This document shows positions 4,749 through 5,607 of a DNA stretch of 5,607 bases, in pieces. Numbering within the stretch: position 1 is the first letter of the stretch; each line of letters begins with the position of its first letter. The position numbers and the translations under genes were made by a program. Where the stretch lies: contig JAPOSJ010000144.1 in assembly GCA_026709745.1 (NCBI GenBank), positions 1-5,607 of the forward strand, written 5' to 3'. Source of the stretch: Candidatus Dadabacteria bacterium. Lineage in GTDB: Bacteria > Desulfobacterota_D > UBA1144 > Nemesobacterales > Nemesobacteraceae. The notes below the pieces were generated by a model that saw nothing but the letters and a program-made list of their open reading frames with translations, did no database searches and had not been told where the DNA came from.

Positions 4749-5607
4749 ATGAAAAAAGCCCGCAGAAGAAGAGAAAGAGTTTTCCTTCGCCGTCTGACTT
4801 TTCTCTTTGTTTCTTTGTTTTTCTTCTTCTCATGTTCAGAAGTGCAGAATTCAGGAAATACCCCTGAGACATCCCCTAGTTACTCTTACACTGGCGTACC
4901 TCAAAAAGCAGTTCCGGAAAACTATGCCCTTCAGCCTCAAAATGCCTTTACGGTGCTGAACTCCTTTCCCCATGACCCGTCCGCATTCACCCAGGGTCTT
5001 GTCTACAGAGACGGTTTTCTCTATGAAAGTACCGGCCTTTACGGAAAGTCGTTCCTAAAAAGAAGCAATCCGGCCACTGGAAAGGTTCTCGTTAAAACAA
5101 ACCTATCGCGAAAATTTTTCGGAGAAGGCATTACAATAATGGGCAATAGGATATATCAGCTCACCTGGAAATCTGGTCAGGGCTTCATATATGAGAGGGA
5201 AAGTCTGAAACGATTGGGGTCATTCACCTATTTAACGGAGGGCTGGGGACTTACAGATGACAGAACTCAGCTTATAATGAGCGACGGGACTGAAAAACTT
5301 TACTTTCTCTCCCCCGAAAACTTTAATGTGACAAGAGTCCTGACAGTAAAGGAAAACGGGGTGCCGGTTGCAAAGCTTAACGAACTTGAATACGCAGAAG
5401 GAAAGATATACTGCAACATATGGCATTCAGACGATATAGTCGTTGTAGATCCCGAAAGCGGAGCTGTGGAAAAACGGATAAACCTAGGGCAATTAAGAGA
5501 AAGGCTCAGCCTTGCGGACAGGGCCGGGGTACTGAACGGAATAGCGTGGAGACCTTCTTCAGGAACATTTTTCGTTACGGGAAAAAACTGGTCAGAGGTT
5601 TTCGAGA
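4749..5607 (+). CDS. Glutaminyl-peptide cyclotransferase (plant/bacterial type), lipoprotein-like, 3' end beyond window
   Basis: Predicted to convert N-terminal glutamine of peptides or proteins to pyroglutamate with release of ammonia; the family is a five-bladed beta-propeller, unrelated to the zinc-dependent animal enzyme. The frame is open from ATG 4749 to the right edge (286 full codons) and probably ends a short way beyond. Family stretches in order: HDPSAFTQGL (75-84), YESTGLYGKS (92-101), FFGEG (123-127), QLTW (137-140), EGWGL (164-168), SDG (178-180), LNELEY (210-215), NIWHSDDIVVVDP (223-235), LNGIAW (262-267) and VTGKNW (276-281). The N-terminus has an unusually basic n-region (KKARRRRER...RR), a Phe-rich core and Cys29 in FFSC, a tolerable but not ideal lipobox. 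A periplasmic or membrane-anchored enzyme is therefore likely, followed by a Ser/Pro/Tyr-rich linker to about residue 60. It is divergent from the metal operon with no evident functional tie. The start is supported by the signal peptide, although no Shine-Dalgarno site precedes it. Confidence 0.93.
   Translation, partial: MKKARRRRERVFLRRLTFLFVSLFFFFSCSEVQNSGNTPETSPSYSYTGVPQKAVPENYALQPQNAFTVLNSFPHDPSAFTQGLVYRDGFLYESTGLYGKSFLKRSNPATGKVLVKTNLSRKFFGEGITIMGNRIYQLTWKSGQGFIYERESLKRLGSFTYLTEGWGLTDDRTQLIMSDGTEKLYFLSPENFNVTRVLTVKENGVPVAKLNELEYAEGKIYCNIWHSDDIVVVDPESGAVEKRINLGQLRERLSLADRAGVLNGIAWRPSSGTFFVTGKNWSEVFE

Noticed and set aside
4749..4835. Twin-arginine export signal in the cyclotransferase N-terminus
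   Set aside because: RRLTFL has the Phe-Leu one residue too far from the arginine pair and the hydrophobic core is very strong and Phe-rich. A Sec lipoprotein signal ending at Cys29 fits better.
4574..4867. Plus-strand frame of 97 codons across the divergent spacer
   Set aside because: It overlaps the regulator start and both promoters and is out of frame with the cyclotransferase whose first 119 bases it covers. Its Lys/Phe-rich content reflects AT-rich DNA.
5232..5426. Minus-strand frame of 64 codons opposite the cyclotransferase
   Set aside because: It is antisense to conserved propeller motifs, with no family resemblance or initiation signals.

Overview
The window holds a five-gene, minus-strand metal-uptake operon of the Tro/Mnt/Ytg type and, divergent from it, the start of an unrelated plus-strand gene. 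In transcription order (right to left) the operon is: a DtxR/MntR-family metalloregulator (about 4583-3924), a TroA-like substrate-binding lipoprotein (3899-2934), an ABC ATPase (2934-2158), an ABC-3 permease with an extra C-terminal winged-helix domain (2158-1034), and a second ABC-3 permease that also carries a soluble C-terminal extension and runs off the left edge (1037-1). Apart from a 24-base gap after the regulator, the genes overlap by 1-4 bases (TGATG, TGATG, ATGA), so they are almost certainly co-transcribed and translationally coupled.

The parts make a complete importer: the lipoprotein captures a divalent metal outside the inner membrane, the two permeases form the channel, and the ATPase drives it. 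The metal is probably Mn(II), possibly also Zn(II) or Fe(II). The binding protein has the His/His/His/Asp ligand set of TroA and no His-rich loop. The regulator has Asp8 and Glu100 at the positions that separate Mn-sensing MntR from Fe-sensing DtxR/IdeR. A minus-strand promoter (TTGACA-N16-TAAAAT) and a palindrome (TTTAG-N6-CTAAA) just past its -10 suggest that the regulator represses its own operon when metal is plentiful.

Right of the operon, after a 165-base AT-rich divergent spacer, lies a plus-strand plant/bacterial-type glutaminyl-peptide cyclotransferase with a lipoprotein-like signal (4749 to the right edge). Its promoter is placed so that the mRNA would be leaderless.

The points most worth a second look concern the two permeases. 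Both carry C-terminal domains resembling the DNA-binding part of a DtxR protein, with the same gene order as chlamydial ytgABCD (where YtgC is fused to the YtgR repressor), yet here a full stand-alone regulator is also present. In the second permease, an extended -10 box, a Shine-Dalgarno site and an in-frame ATG line up at the membrane/soluble-domain junction, as if the soluble domain could also be made alone. The regulator itself appears to start at a CTG codon.

The lipoproteins point to a bacterium, probably Gram-negative. Nothing in the window fixes the lineage. There is no mobile element, tRNA, rRNA, CRISPR array or clear terminator, and no stretch over 300 bases lacks a gene.
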